Source: CAYRGG01 sp964423745 (lineage in GTDB: Bacteria > Pseudomonadota > Gammaproteobacteria > Competibacterales > Competibacteraceae). Taken from it: a stretch of 30,560 bases of DNA. Position numbers and translations under genes: made by a program. This document shows positions 16,112 through 25,800 of this stretch, in pieces. Position 1 is the first letter of the stretch, and every line of letters starts with the position of its first letter. The stretch lies in NCBI GenBank assembly GCA_964423745.1, contig CAYRGG010000052.1:1-30560 (forward strand), in the 5' to 3' direction. The notes beneath the pieces were generated by a model. It saw only the letters and a program-made list of their open reading frames with translations, was not told the DNA's origin and did not search any database.

Positions 16112-17095
16112 ATGAAAGCATTAGTTACAGGAGCAACTGGGTTTACTGGTTCTGCATTAGTAAAAAAGCTCTTAGATGATGGTCATGAAGTAAAAGTAAT
16201 CGTTCGTGATCGATCAAAAATAATAAATAGCAGTAATGATGCAAATCTTAGTGTTATTGAAGGAAATATTGTAAATATAAAAGATGTAGAAAAATCCATT
16301 GATGGAGTAGATACGGTTTTCCATGTGGCGGCAGTTTATCGAACAGCAGGCATTTCAGAAGATATTTACTGGGACACTCATGTTGAAGGAACAGAAAATC
16401 TATTAAAGGCGGCCTTAAAAAGCAAAGTCAATAGATTCGTACATTGCAGTACAGTAGGTGTTCATGGTCATATAGAAAACCCACCAGCCGATGAAAACTA
16501 TCGTTTTAAACCTGGTGACATTTATCAATTGACGAAGCTAGAAGGCGAGAAAAAAGCATTAGAATTTTATTCATCTAAAGGTCTTCCGGTCACAGTAATA
16601 AGACCGACTGCTATTTATGGTCCAGGGGACACGCGTCTTTTAAAATTATTCAAATTGGCCTCAAAAGCGATAACTGTAGTGCTAGGTCCAGGCGAAATAA
16701 AATATCATATGGTATACATTGACGATCTTATACAAGGTTTTATGTTGGCGGCTAAGGTTGAAAATGCAATAGGGCAATCATTTATAATCGGAGGAAATGA
16801 AGTTCTGACTTTAAATGAGTTGCTTAATACCATATCTGATTTGATGAATGTATCCAATAAAACAATACATTTGCCAGCATGGCCATTTCAAATGGCAGGT
16901 ACAATTTGTGAAAAAATATGCATACCACTGAATATTGACCCACCCATATATAGAAGACGGGTTGATTTTTTTACCAAAAGTCGTGCCTTCAATATAGAAA
17001 AAGCACAACGTGTTCTTGGTTACGAGCCTAAAGTACCTATTCGTGAGGGTTTACTCAAAACACTACAGTGGTATAAACAGCAAAACATGGTATAG
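16112..17095 (+). CDS. NAD-dependent epimerase/dehydratase (extended SDR)
   Basis: A 327-residue extended short-chain dehydrogenase/reductase, probably acting on a nucleotide-linked sugar. The dinucleotide motif GATGFTG is at 7-13 and suits NAD(P). The catalytic set comprises Ser113/Thr114 (CSTVGVHG) and Tyr138-x3-Lys142 (YQLTK). RPTAIYGPGD and VYIDDLIQGFMLAAK are characteristic of the family, whose members include the hopanoid-associated HpnA and dTDP- or UDP-sugar epimerases. The exact reaction is not evident. It follows the GT2 pair by 184 bases and ends at a strong two-way terminator shared with the convergent GT4. Confidence 0.88.
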   Translation: MKALVTGATGFTGSALVKKLLDDGHEVKVIVRDRSKIINSSNDANLSVIEGNIVNIKDVEKSIDGVDTVFHVAAVYRTAGISEDIYWDTHVEGTENLLKAALKSKVNRFVHCSTVGVHGHIENPPADENYRFKPGDIYQLTKLEGEKKALEFYSSKGLPVTVIRPTAIYGPGDTRLLKLFKLASKAITVVLGPGEIKYHMVYIDDLIQGFMLAAKVENAIGQSFIIGGNEVLTLNELLNTISDLMNVSNKTIHLPAWPFQMAGTICEKICIPLNIDPPIYRRRVDFFTKSRAFNIEKAQRVLGYEPKVPIREGLLKTLQWYKQQNMV

Positions 17096-17135
17096 GGCAA
17101 TATAAGTAAACGCTAGTTTTAAATTTTTTAAATAG

Positions 17136-17165
17136 ACCTCTTGAAAAAAGTCTTTTTCAAGAGGT
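17136..17165. terminator. Bidirectional terminator between epimerase and GT4
   Basis: A perfect 13-bp stem pairs ACCTCTTGAAAAA (17136-17148) with TTTTTCAAGAGGT (17153-17165) around an AGTC loop. It lies between convergent stops and ends one base before the GT4 stop codon. T-rich bases flank it on both strands. Confidence 0.8.
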
Positions 17166-18374
17166 TTATAAGTTTTGATGAAAAAGCTTTTCATACGCTT
17201 TTATAAGTTCTGGCGCTTGATGTTCCCATGCCAGTTTTTCCCGAACCCTTTTATTACCTATTTTTCCCATTTCTTCTCTCAACTCAGGGTTGTCTAGTAA
17301 AGCTAGAATTTTTAAAGCAAAATCTTTTGAATTGTTTTTTTCTGCATAAAGGGAAGATTTTGCAGCTGAAAATCTACCTTCCTTTAAATCAAATTGCACA
17401 ATGGGTTTACCAAGAGCCATATATTCCATAACTTTGTTCATGGTGGATTTATCATTCATTTCGTTTGCTTCATCGGGATTAACACAAATATCTGCAGTAT
17501 TTAAGATTGCTAAAACCTGTTCGTCTGATATTCGACCAGTAAAAGTTACATAGTCTGATACGTTTAATTCTTGAGTAAGCGTCATAACTTTCTCAAGTTC
17601 AGGACCTCCACCAATCACTTGGAAATATACATCATGTCGATTTTCCACAAACACAATGTGGTGGATTGATTCCAATAAATAACTAATACCCTCTTGTTTT
17701 CCAATGACACCAATATAACCCACTAAAAAGTTTTTTCCATTTTTATAAGTAGGTGTAGGAGGAAGTATTTTAAACTGTTCAATCTTAGGTCCGCTTCGAA
17801 CGATAAAAACCTTATCGGGATCCATTCCTCCTCTCTCTATTGCGATTTTCTTATAAGATTCATTGGTGGCAATTGATATGTCTGCTAATTTAAATGTAAG
17901 TCTTTCGGATAGTAACATCACTTTGTAAAAGAAATCCCTACGGCCGAACTTTGCCTCGTATAACTCTGGATTAATATCATGATGGTCAAAAACAAACTTT
18001 TTACCAAAAAGTTTAAAAAAGGTACCAATAAGAAAGATATTGTCTGGTGGATTACAAGCATGAATTACATCAAAACCTTTTGAAATATAAATTCGAAGAG
18101 CAATAAAAAACTGAAAAAGAAGCGCTATTAAATATTCTGTAAAATAGCTTAAGACACCGTTTCCTTCCAAAGGCACTGTATGACGATAGACATGGATGCC
18201 TTCTATAATCTCTCTAGACTTGCTATACCCTTTAAACTTAGGACAAATTACAGATACCTGATATCCTGCTTGGTCAAGTGTTTTCGCCTCTTGCCAAACT
18301 CTACGATCGAAAGGTACAGGTAAATTTTCGACAATTATTAAAATATGTTTACTACCTTGAAGTTGTTTGTTCAT
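17166..18374 (-). CDS. Glycosyltransferase family 4 (WbuB-like)
   Basis: A GT-B fold retaining glycosyltransferase of 402 residues that probably adds a sugar to the glycan repeat unit in the cytoplasm. The N-terminal domain has ILIIVENLPVPFDRRVWQEA, DVIHACNPPDNIFLIG and FVFDHHDINPELY. The C-terminal donor domain has VGYIGVIGKQEGISYLLES, FQVIGGGPELEKV, VTFTGRI and NDKSTMNKVMEYMALGKPIV with the key glutamate at 317. This MNKVMEYMALGKP form is usual for WbuB-type enzymes in O-antigen and capsule loci. The start has AAGGA six bases upstream. The gene faces the rest of the island, and an IS630 copy ends 78 bases upstream of its start. Confidence 0.92.
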   Translation of the reverse strand: MNKQLQGSKHILIIVENLPVPFDRRVWQEAKTLDQAGYQVSVICPKFKGYSKSREIIEGIHVYRHTVPLEGNGVLSYFTEYLIALLFQFFIALRIYISKGFDVIHACNPPDNIFLIGTFFKLFGKKFVFDHHDINPELYEAKFGRRDFFYKVMLLSERLTFKLADISIATNESYKKIAIERGGMDPDKVFIVRSGPKIEQFKILPPTPTYKNGKNFLVGYIGVIGKQEGISYLLESIHHIVFVENRHDVYFQVIGGGPELEKVMTLTQELNVSDYVTFTGRISDEQVLAILNTADICVNPDEANEMNDKSTMNKVMEYMALGKPIVQFDLKEGRFSAAKSSLYAEKNNSKDFALKILALLDNPELREEMGKIGNKRVREKLAWEHQAPELIKAYEKLFHQNL

Positions 18375-18392
18375 AGATTTCCTTGTTTTTTT

Positions 18393-18422
18393 AATCTAAC
18401 CGCGTATCTATCTATTTGTGAA
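18393..18422 (-). promoter_or_regulatory. Candidate promoter of the GT4 gene
   Basis: On the minus strand TTCACA (18417-18422) and TAGATT (18393-18398) are 18 bases apart, just ahead of the GT4 ribosome site. The -35 matches 5 of 6 positions and the -10 4 of 6. It lies outside the adjacent IS, so the insertion need not have removed it. Confidence 0.3.
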
Positions 18423-18454
18423 AAGGTTTTTTAATTAATGGAAATTAAATAATA

Positions 18455-18480
18455 CCAATCCCATCATTTAAAGCTCCAAG
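18455..18480 (+). repeat. Left inverted repeat of the IS630 element
   Basis: Starts CCAATCC and ends TTTAAAGCTCCAAG. It matches the right end in inverse orientation except in the central five or so bases and one C/T difference. Confidence 0.88.
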
Positions 18481-19522
18481 GTAGCCCACTACCGCGAACA
18501 CAGTTGACGAACAGCACCGGGTAAGCCTGTAAACGCATTCCATGCCTCACAACAGGCTTGCACAATATCCTCATAGCCGCTGAAACAGCGGTTCGCCAAA
18601 TGGCGTTGACGCAGCTGTTGCCACACCTGCTCAGTGGGATTAAGTTCTGGCGAGGCGGAGGGCAGCTTAAGCAGCGTGAGGTTGTTCAAGCCCTGCGTGA
18701 GGCTCGGGCTATGCCAGCCCGCGCCATCGACCACCACTAGTGCATGACGACCTGCTGGTACCATGTCATCTATCGCCCGCAGGTGTAGGGCCATGGCAGC
18801 GGTATTGACCGTGGGCAGCACTAGACCTAGGGCTTGATCACGTTGTGGACAGACCGCCCCGAAGACATAGGCATAGTCATATTGCTGTTGACGGACCACC
18901 GGGCGGGTACCCGTGGGTGCCCACAGCCGAGTGAGCGTACCCTGCTGGCCGACGCGCATCTCATCTTGAAACCAGATATCGACCTGCGCGGCGTCCACAC
19001 CCACCGGCAGCACCTCGGCTACCTAAACGGCGAAGTTTTTTTAAACGCCGCTTGCGCATCAGGATCGCGCCGCGGGTGCTTCGAGCGGGCGCTGATCCAG
19101 GATAAGCCTGCGCGGTGCAGCAGGTTGTATAACCCGTTGAGCGAGTAGGTAACACCAAACTGCTCGGCCACCAAGCTACGTATCTCTTCCCCGGTCAGGC
19201 TGCCACCCGAGCGCTGGGCTTGGGCACGATCAATCAGCGCCTTTAATTCCGGCTCCTGCTCCACACCGAGCCGGCGCTTCGCGCCCCGTCCCGGTTGCTC
19301 GGCAAGCCCCGCTATGCCACTGGCCCGAAACCGTCTCAACCATCTCAGCACCGTCTTCTCGTGCACCTTCAGCATCGCGCCTACCTCCCGGGGTGTTTTC
19401 CCTTCCTGAAGATGCCACAGGGCTAATAACCGTATGCGCACCCGGGCGTCCAGCTCCTGGCGCACGAGGGTCGCAAAATCCGGTTCTCTCAGTTCGGGGG
19501 GCATTGTCACCGCAGTCGGCAT
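18468..19522 (-). pseudogene. IS630 transposase, frameshifted and with stop codons
   Basis: Tc1/mariner-type DDE transposase split into two reading frames. The upstream part (19522 to 19019, 167 codons) has the helix-turn-helix region: LALWHLQEGKTPREVGAMLK, HEKTVLRWLRRFRASG and later LNGLYNLLHRAGLSW. The downstream part (19013 to 18489) has the catalytic core: VDIWFQDEMRVGQQ, LVVVDGAGWH and SPELNPTEQVWQQLR, so all three DDE acidic residues are present. The join is at a seven-A run after TTT (minus strand). The downstream frame also contains a TAG between FA-V and VAEVLP, and another TAG at 18489-18491 cuts the final six codons (WATLEL to the TAA at 18468). Frameshifting alone would therefore not restore a full protein; it is most likely inactive. 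Confidence 0.88.
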
Positions 19523-19581
19523 CGGGTCATCTCGCTACGTTATTCACACAACGTAGCGTAGTATAACTCAACAGTCCTATT

Positions 19582-19607
19582 CTTGGAACTTTAAAAACTA
19601 GGATTGG
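19582..19607 (-). repeat. Right inverted repeat of the IS630 element
   Basis: Read on the minus strand it starts CCAATCC and ends TTTAAAGTTCCAAG, pairing with the left end. Confidence 0.88.
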
Positions 19608-19609
19608 TA

Positions 19610-20342
19610 TAAGGCTTTTATTACAATAACAGTTCAGATAGTTTTGGGGGCATGAAGTAGTCGTGTAGATAGGCAGTACACAGAGTCAAGACTATTGCTG
19701 TTCGATCAAAAAGACACTTTAAACATGTCCCTACCAGAAGGTTTGACGACCGCCGTCCAGGCCGCCGATACTTCTCGCACGAGCAGCGGTAGCTCTCTTT
19801 TTGCGTAAGTCATGAGAGTGAAGTTTATCGACTTAACCTAACATTGATTCCCTGTGTGGCAGATCGCAAGTGTACTGCTAAGCGCGGGCTGCGCCAACCC
19901 ATGAAAGTGAGGCCCCATCGAAATGGTGCTCTCATTGATGTAGATAGACCTAGAGAGAATTGATGTGACTATTGATAGGATTTACGTATTTATTAGGAGC
20001 GAAATAGGCTCAATTTTGCGGCAACGAAGGGTGGTGATTGCCTCGGCCAGCTAACCTGAGATTGATAGGATGAAAAAAAGCATAGGCGTATAAAGCGTCC
20101 TCGCTATTGGATCACTACAGCTATTCATTGCCTCGAGCAGTACGCCCTAAATGGGGCTAACTTGTTCCGTCTCAAAATATCGCAATATCAAACATACCTA
20201 CCGAAGTAAACCTTTTTTCCAAGTCCGTTACCGCTTATCGGAAAAACACCACCTTTAATCCTGAAGTGACGTGCCTATTGAAGACGTCTTTGCTAAAAGG
20301 TATGGCTGTGGATAGTTTTTTGCGGAGGGATCGCGATACGTC
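19610..20342. other. Gene-poor region between IS630 and the pilus operon
   Basis: About 730 bases with no intact gene. Two short direct repeats, ATTGATAGGAT (19971 and 20061) and ATTGCCTCG (20037 and 20127), are both offset by exactly 90 bases, suggesting an old, decayed duplication. The frame starting at ATG 20070 reads MKKSIGV, stop, SVLAIGSLQLFIASSSTP, stop: a signal-peptide-like sequence interrupted by stops, possibly a dead gene. The last bases hold GGAGG at 20324-20328, a somewhat distant ribosome site for fimT. Confidence 0.5.
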
Positions 20343-20855
20343 ATGAAACAAAACAAAGGATTTACCTTAATCGAATTAGTGGTGACCATCGCCATTGGCG
20401 CCATTGTGCTCACCATGGGCATACCCAGTTTTCAAAACGTCATACTTAATAACCGCCTGATTACGCAAACCAATACTTTGATCGGCGCATTGACGTTAGC
20501 CCGCACCGAAGCCATTAAGAACGGCACTTTTACAACTATTTGCGCAAGTGACGATGGTGCTACGTGTGGTGACAACTGGGCAAAAGGTTGGATGGTTTTT
20601 TCCAGTCGCAATGGTGATACAAAAGTTGACCCTGGCGATGACGTTTGGCTCGTTAACGATGGGCTAAAAGGCGGCAATACACTGAAATACGACTATGAGG
20701 CCATAACCTTTAATGCCAAAGGACTTATAGAGGGTGTTACTAATGACACGTTTAAATTATGTGATGCAAAAAGATCAGGTCTTGGACGATTAATTATTGT
20801 GGCAAGAACAGGCCGTGCGAGAGTAGAAAAAGAACCTGGAGGCAAGTGTTCATGA
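20343..20855 (+). CDS. fimT: Type IV pilus minor pilin FimT/GspH family
   Basis: A 170-residue pseudopilin, first gene of the minor pilin operon. The class III prepilin signal KGFTLIELVVTIAIGAIVL gives cleavage after Gly6 and N-methylation of the new Phe, with Glu at mature position 5. The rest is a GspH-type globular domain: IPSFQNVILNNRL, LIGALTLARTEAIKNG, CASDDGATCGDNWAKGWMVF and LIIVARTGRARVE. Four cysteines could form two disulphides. Minor pilins of this type prime pilus assembly and help DNA binding in some species. Its stop overlaps the start of pilV (ATGA). FimU is an alternative name for the same position in Pseudomonas. Confidence 0.9.
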   Translation: MKQNKGFTLIELVVTIAIGAIVLTMGIPSFQNVILNNRLITQTNTLIGALTLARTEAIKNGTFTTICASDDGATCGDNWAKGWMVFSSRNGDTKVDPGDDVWLVNDGLKGGNTLKYDYEAITFNAKGLIEGVTNDTFKLCDAKRSGLGRLIIVARTGRARVEKEPGGKCS

Positions 20856-21427
20856 ACGGAAAATATCAATATAAAAAGGGTCGTTTAAATCGCCCTACGA
20901 AAGGATTTACTCTGATTGAAGTGTTAGTCAGTGTGGTTGTTTTTTCCATTGGTCTTATCGGCCTTGCAAGTCTACAAACCATTTCATTAAAACACAATAA
21001 TGACAGCTATATGCGCTCTCAAGCTATCTTGTTAGCGCAGGACATTGCCGACCGTATGCGGGCTAATAAAGCGGGAGTTGATGCCGGTTTTTACAATATG
21101 GCAAGTACTCCACTAACCCCTGTTAGTCTTACCTGCACAGACCCCGCAGACACCTGCGATTCCAAAGAAGTGGCCCAAATGGATCTTTATCGTTGGGCAA
21201 AGGGTAATGAAAGCGAAGATGATCGTAATAGCGTCGAAAAAGCTTTGCCGGGTGGTCAGGGTATCGTGTGTATCGATAGCCAAAAAGATACGACTAAGTC
21301 CTCGCCTGGCGTTTCTGAATGCGATCCTGGTGGGGATATTTACGCCATCAAAATTTGGTGGGATGAAGATCACAGTGGGGTAATCGATAGTAAAGATCCC
21401 GTCTTTATAACGAGTTTTCAGCCATGA
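20852..21427 (+). CDS. pilV: Type IV pilus minor pilin PilV
   Basis: A 191-residue minor pilin. I start at ATG 20852, which has GGAGG nine bases upstream and overlaps the fimT stop as ATGA; the GTG two codons earlier is too close to the ribosome site. The prepilin signal is KGFTLIEVLVSVVVFSIGLIGLA, preceded by a longer basic leader than in FimT. The family-typical QAILLAQDIADRMRANK follows (PilV/GspI type). The C-terminal domain has several cysteines and ends YAIKIWWDEDHSG. It is part of the pilus-tip priming complex with PilW, PilX and PilY1. It overlaps pilW by four bases. Confidence 0.93.
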   Translation: MNGKYQYKKGRLNRPTKGFTLIEVLVSVVVFSIGLIGLASLQTISLKHNNDSYMRSQAILLAQDIADRMRANKAGVDAGFYNMASTPLTPVSLTCTDPADTCDSKEVAQMDLYRWAKGNESEDDRNSVEKALPGGQGIVCIDSQKDTTKSSPGVSECDPGGDIYAIKIWWDEDHSGVIDSKDPVFITSFQP

Positions 21428-22218
21428 ATAATACATCAAACTTTTTTAAAAAACGGCGTGGTTTTACGCTAGTTGAGATTTTAGTCGCCCTTGCTATTGG
21501 TGCGCTTTTAACATCAGGTTTTGTGCAAATTTTTAGCAGCAGTAAAAAAACCTATTTGATTCAAGACAACTTATCGCGTCTTCAAGAGAATGCCCGGTTC
21601 GCCATGGATTTTCTCGCCCGTGACATTCGCATGGCGGGTCATATCGAAAATGCCGTTCCTTCTAGTGTTTTTGGTGGTGTTGCGGTGACGGGTTGTGAGG
21701 ATGATAACTGCGCTTCGATAGGAGGTATTCCTCAACTAATTCGAGATAAAGATCACCTAAACAGCGGCGACACCATTGTAGTCAGTTATGACGCTACTGA
21801 AGATGGCTTAGGACAAGATCTAACGGTAGGAAGACCAGTAACTTTGGCAGGAAACACAACACAGACTATATCCAACTTGGCGCAAAACGCTTTTTATGTA
21901 AGAAATGGCGCCCTATCGTGTCTCGGCAATGGTGCTACTAGTTCTGAACCGCTGGTGGAAGGTGTTGAAAATATGCAGATCCTATACGGCGAAGACACTA
22001 CACCCAATGATGGTAACTATAACGCCAATCTTTATCTTCCGGCTAATGATCCTGCGCTGGATATGAATAACGTGGTCAGTGTGCGTATCACTTTAACGGT
22101 GGCGACCCTGGATGACCATTTAGCCTTACAGAAAAATGAAGACGCTGAAGGCAATTCAGATAACAAGATACGTCGTACCTTCACCAAAACCATTGCGTTA
22201 CGTAACCGCATTAATTGA
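21424..22218 (+). CDS. pilW: Type IV pilus minor pilin PilW
   Basis: A 264-residue PilW/GspJ-like minor pilin. The signal is RRGFTLVEILVALAIGALLTS, then LSRLQENARFAMDFLARDIRMAGH, the most characteristic block of PilW proteins. The middle contains VVSYDATEDG and GALSCLGNG, and VEGVENMQILYGEDTTPNDG is the usual late motif. It ends with FTKTIALRNRIN, as many PilW proteins do. The start overlaps the pilV stop (ATGA), so the two are translationally coupled. PilX follows 18 bases downstream. Confidence 0.94.
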   Translation: MNNTSNFFKKRRGFTLVEILVALAIGALLTSGFVQIFSSSKKTYLIQDNLSRLQENARFAMDFLARDIRMAGHIENAVPSSVFGGVAVTGCEDDNCASIGGIPQLIRDKDHLNSGDTIVVSYDATEDGLGQDLTVGRPVTLAGNTTQTISNLAQNAFYVRNGALSCLGNGATSSEPLVEGVENMQILYGEDTTPNDGNYNANLYLPANDPALDMNNVVSVRITLTVATLDDHLALQKNEDAEGNSDNKIRRTFTKTIALRNRIN

Positions 22219-22236
22219 TTCAGGAGTAGTTTCAAA

Positions 22237-22806
22237 ATGACTAGGGATAGTTTTCCAAAACAGCAAACCGGTGCTGTGCTCATTATCGGTCTTTTTATTC
22301 TGGTGGTGATTACCCTCATCGGTATCAGCGCTATTCAAACCACCACCCTTGAAGAAAAAATGACCGGGAACATGCGTGATCACGATCTCGCTTTTCAAGC
22401 CGCTGAATCCGCTCTACGGGACGCGGAAATAAACCTTATAGAAGATCAGGTGGTAGACCCCTTTATATCATTTCCCGCTAATATCAATGGGAAAGATGTG
22501 ACGAATCTTGGAACCGGCTTGTATGGACCCAATGACACCATATTAAGTGCTGATGAGTTATTTAACTCGGCCAGATGGCAAGCTGACACCCGCGAGTTCG
22601 TAGATGCCAGTAATGAGAATCTTATCTACACCGCCAAAACCGCACCCCGCTCGATCATTAGGCGGCTGCCCCCGCAACTGGGACAGACCGTCAGTATGTC
22701 TCGAGGTGCTAATAAAAACGCCATATTCCAAGTCACCGCCCGAGGCGAAGGGGGCTCTAGCACCAGCCAAGTGGTTTTACGCACTCGCTATCTTAAAAAT
22801 TTTTAA
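22237..22806 (+). CDS. pilX: Type IV pilus assembly protein PilX
   Basis: A 189-residue minor pilin of the PilX/GspK-like group. The N-terminus QQTGAVLIIGLFILVVITLIG is a prepilin signal variant with Gly before Ala rather than Phe, as in other PilX proteins. It continues SAIQTTTLEEKMTGNMRDHDLAFQAAESALRDAE, the PilX N-terminal domain signature. AGGAG lies shortly upstream of the ATG. PilX, with PilW and PilV, links PilY1 to the pilus tip. A 74-base gap with a bulged hairpin separates it from pilY1. Confidence 0.93.
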   Translation: MTRDSFPKQQTGAVLIIGLFILVVITLIGISAIQTTTLEEKMTGNMRDHDLAFQAAESALRDAEINLIEDQVVDPFISFPANINGKDVTNLGTGLYGPNDTILSADELFNSARWQADTREFVDASNENLIYTAKTAPRSIIRRLPPQLGQTVSMSRGANKNAIFQVTARGEGGSSTSQVVLRTRYLKNF

Positions 22807-22880
22807 TTCTTAAAAAACATATATTTAGGACATAACCGCTCATTTCAGTGGGCGTTATTAGGGAATTAGGAGAACGCTGA

Positions 22881-25800
22881 ATGGATATTTCAACTTACGT
22901 AAACCGCCATTTACGCCATGGCACCCTCTTCACACTCACGGCCCTGGCTTCTTCAATGGTCGTCGCGGCGCCCGGAAAGTTAGCCAATGTACCGTTGTTC
23001 GCCACCAATGCCGTGAAACCTAACATTATGCTGGTTATCGATGACTCGGGTAGTATGGATGCCGAGATACTCTTTCCCAGCAATGACGGCGCCGCGTGGT
23101 GGAATGTCTCGGGAAAAACCTTCGTCGGTAGAGACAATGCCACTGGCGATCCAAATCCTGGCGAAGTCAATTTTAATACATCGGGGAGCGCCAACAACAA
23201 GTGGAAAAAATATACCTATCTTTTCCCCAATGGCACAGGCACTGGTAACCGGGTCTACAGCGATAAAGATAATGACCATTTTGCGGTCCCGCCCTTGCCA
23301 CAATACGCCTATACCCGTAGCTTTGACTATAACAAAGCGTACTTCAACCCAGATGTGGAATATAAACCCTGGCCGGCAGGGGGCTATAAAGACATCGATC
23401 CTACCCAGGCTCCCTCTGATGCGGAGACTGGTGGCGCAACGTTTGATCTTACTACTGACGCCATCGAAAATAGCAATAATAACCATAGGTTCAAAATGTA
23501 TGATGGCATGGTGATACCTAAGGGAGTTCGCTATAGAGATTGGGCAAGTGGTAGTTGGAAGACAGCTACAGCCGACAAGGAGCTTGGTAAGGCCGATCGT
23601 AGTGTGGCCATCAGTTATAAGCCCGCTGTCTACTACCAAAAAGTCACCACAGGTACCTACAGCGTGGTTGATCCTAACAACGGCAGTCTAGTTTCTGGTA
23701 ATTGCAGTATGCAAAACCCGGACCACTATCTCTATTTTCACGCACGCCCTAGTGACTTATCCAGCACTAGCGTGGACGCCCTCGGTCCAAATGGCGCCTG
23801 CCTAGAAAAAGTTGAGATTGCCGCGGGTACGCCCGAGATGCAAAACTTCGCCAACTGGTTTAGTTATTACCGCAAGCGCCACCTTGCTCTGCGCGCCGGT
23901 GTGGGTTCTGCCTTTAAAGGCACCAGTGGCATTCGCGTGGGTATGTTCACCATTAACGGTCGCAACGATGTGACCATGATGGATTTTGATACCCAGTCCA
24001 GTACGTTTTTCAACAAGCTCTATAAGATCGATGGCAACAACGGTGGAACACCGAACCGCAGAGCCCTGTATCATGCGGGCGACCAGTTTACGCGAACCGG
24101 TACTGATGCACCCATCACCGAGGCCTGCCAACGCAATTACACCATTCACTTTACCGATGGTTATTCCACCCTTGAGGGATATGACGTAGGTCATGCGGAT
24201 GGCGATGAAGGTGAACCGTTCGCCGATAGCTACTCCAAAACGCTGGCTGACGTGGCTATGTATTATTACAACAAGGTTTTGCCGAATGACACTAAGTTTC
24301 CAAAAGGCAAGCTCGCGGTGCCCGAAGCGTGCGAGGCAGACAACCCGGATTCCAAGTTAGACTGCAACAAAAACCTCCACATGAACACCATTACCGTGGG
24401 TCTAGGTGCAAAGGGCACTATTTTTGGCCAACCCTATACAAGCTCTTCTGGTGAGACAAAACGCTACGAAACTGTGGCGGATGCCCATGATACTCCTCCC
24501 ACTTGGCCTAACGTGAACACGGAACGTGACCCACGTCAAGTAGACGACCTTTACCATGCAGCGGTGAACGGGCGTGGCGAGATGTACAGTGCCAGTTCTA
24601 CCGATGAGCTCGGCAAGGTGATGAGTCAAGCCTTAAAATATGTCAAATCTGGTGAAGGAGCCGGATCGGCAGCCTCTTTCAATACCACTCAACAACATGA
24701 CGACAGTGAGGCTAAAAAGGTCTTTATCGGGGTATTTGATACCGCGGATTGGAGTGGTGATTTTTTCGCGCTGCCGATGAATAAAGATGGTGATATCCAA
24801 AACTACAAAAGCACCGGTGGCTGGAGTGCAGCGTATGAACTGGACAATATGGACATCGAAGATCGCAATATTTTCACATCCGACGGTCCCTTTAAAGAAT
24901 GGAGTAATTTATCCTCAGCTCAACAGGCTGACTTAATGATGAATCCTGATGGCAATTCGGGCGGCGACGCCATGGGTAAGGCCCGTCTTAACTATCTGCG
25001 AGGTGATCGCACTACAGAAGAGCTGTATGGTTTTCGGGAGCGGGGTAGCCGTCTCGGTGACATCGTCCACTCACAATCGGTCTATGTGTCCTACGACGAT
25101 AAGGATGTCATCTACGTGGGCGCCAACGACGGCATGTTACACGCCTTCTCAGCAGAGACCGGCGAAGAACTATTCGCCTATATTCCCAGCAGTTTGTTCT
25201 CCACCGAACAGTCAAAGGGACTGCATTATCTAACCGATCCCAATTACCGCCATCGCTACTACGTAGATTTAACTCCAACGGTCGCTAAGGTTGATGATGA
25301 AACCATTCTTGTGGGTGGTCTGCGTGGGGGCGGTCGCGAGGTATTCGCCCTAGACATCACTGATCCCGATAACTTTACGGAAGGTGATGTAAAGTGGGAG
25401 TTTACCCATGAAGATCTCGGCTACACCTACAGCAATATCACTTTAGCTAAAATGAATGACGGTGAATGGGCCGCCATCTTTGGTAGTGGTTACTGCAATG
25501 GGGTTGACGATTGCACTGTGGAGGGCAAAGCACAGCTCTTTATCGTCTCTTTAAGTGACGGGAGTTTGATCAAAAAAATCTCTACGGAAGTAGGTACGTC
25601 AACAGACCCTAATGGCTTGTCTACCCCAGGGGTTGCCGATCTCAACGCCGACGGCACTGCCGATTGGGTCTATGCGGGTGATCTTCAAGGTAATCTGTGG
25701 GCCTTTGATCTTACCAGCAAGGATTCCGATAACTGGAAACTGGCCTACGATAAAGCCTTATTTAAAACGGACGATGACCAACCCATCACCAGTGAACCGA

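Larger units (their letters stand above)
18453..19609. mobile_element. IS630-family insertion sequence
   Basis: About 1.15 kb, bounded by TA dinucleotides (18453-18454 and 19608-19609), the target that IS630/Tc1-mariner elements duplicate. The 26-bp imperfect inverted ends begin CCAATCC and end AAAGyTCCAAG. It carries one transposase on the minus strand, now broken. Base composition is clearly richer in G+C than the AT-rich genes on its left, in keeping with arrival from elsewhere. It sits at the border between the polysaccharide island and the pilus operon. Confidence 0.9.

Noticed and set aside
20303..20323. Sigma-54 promoter before fimT
   Set aside because: TGGC and TTGC are present, but the GG to GC distance is 16 bases instead of 10.
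23041..23639. Long frames overlapping pilY1 on both strands
   Set aside because: They are shadows of the strongly supported pilY1 frame with no family features of their own.
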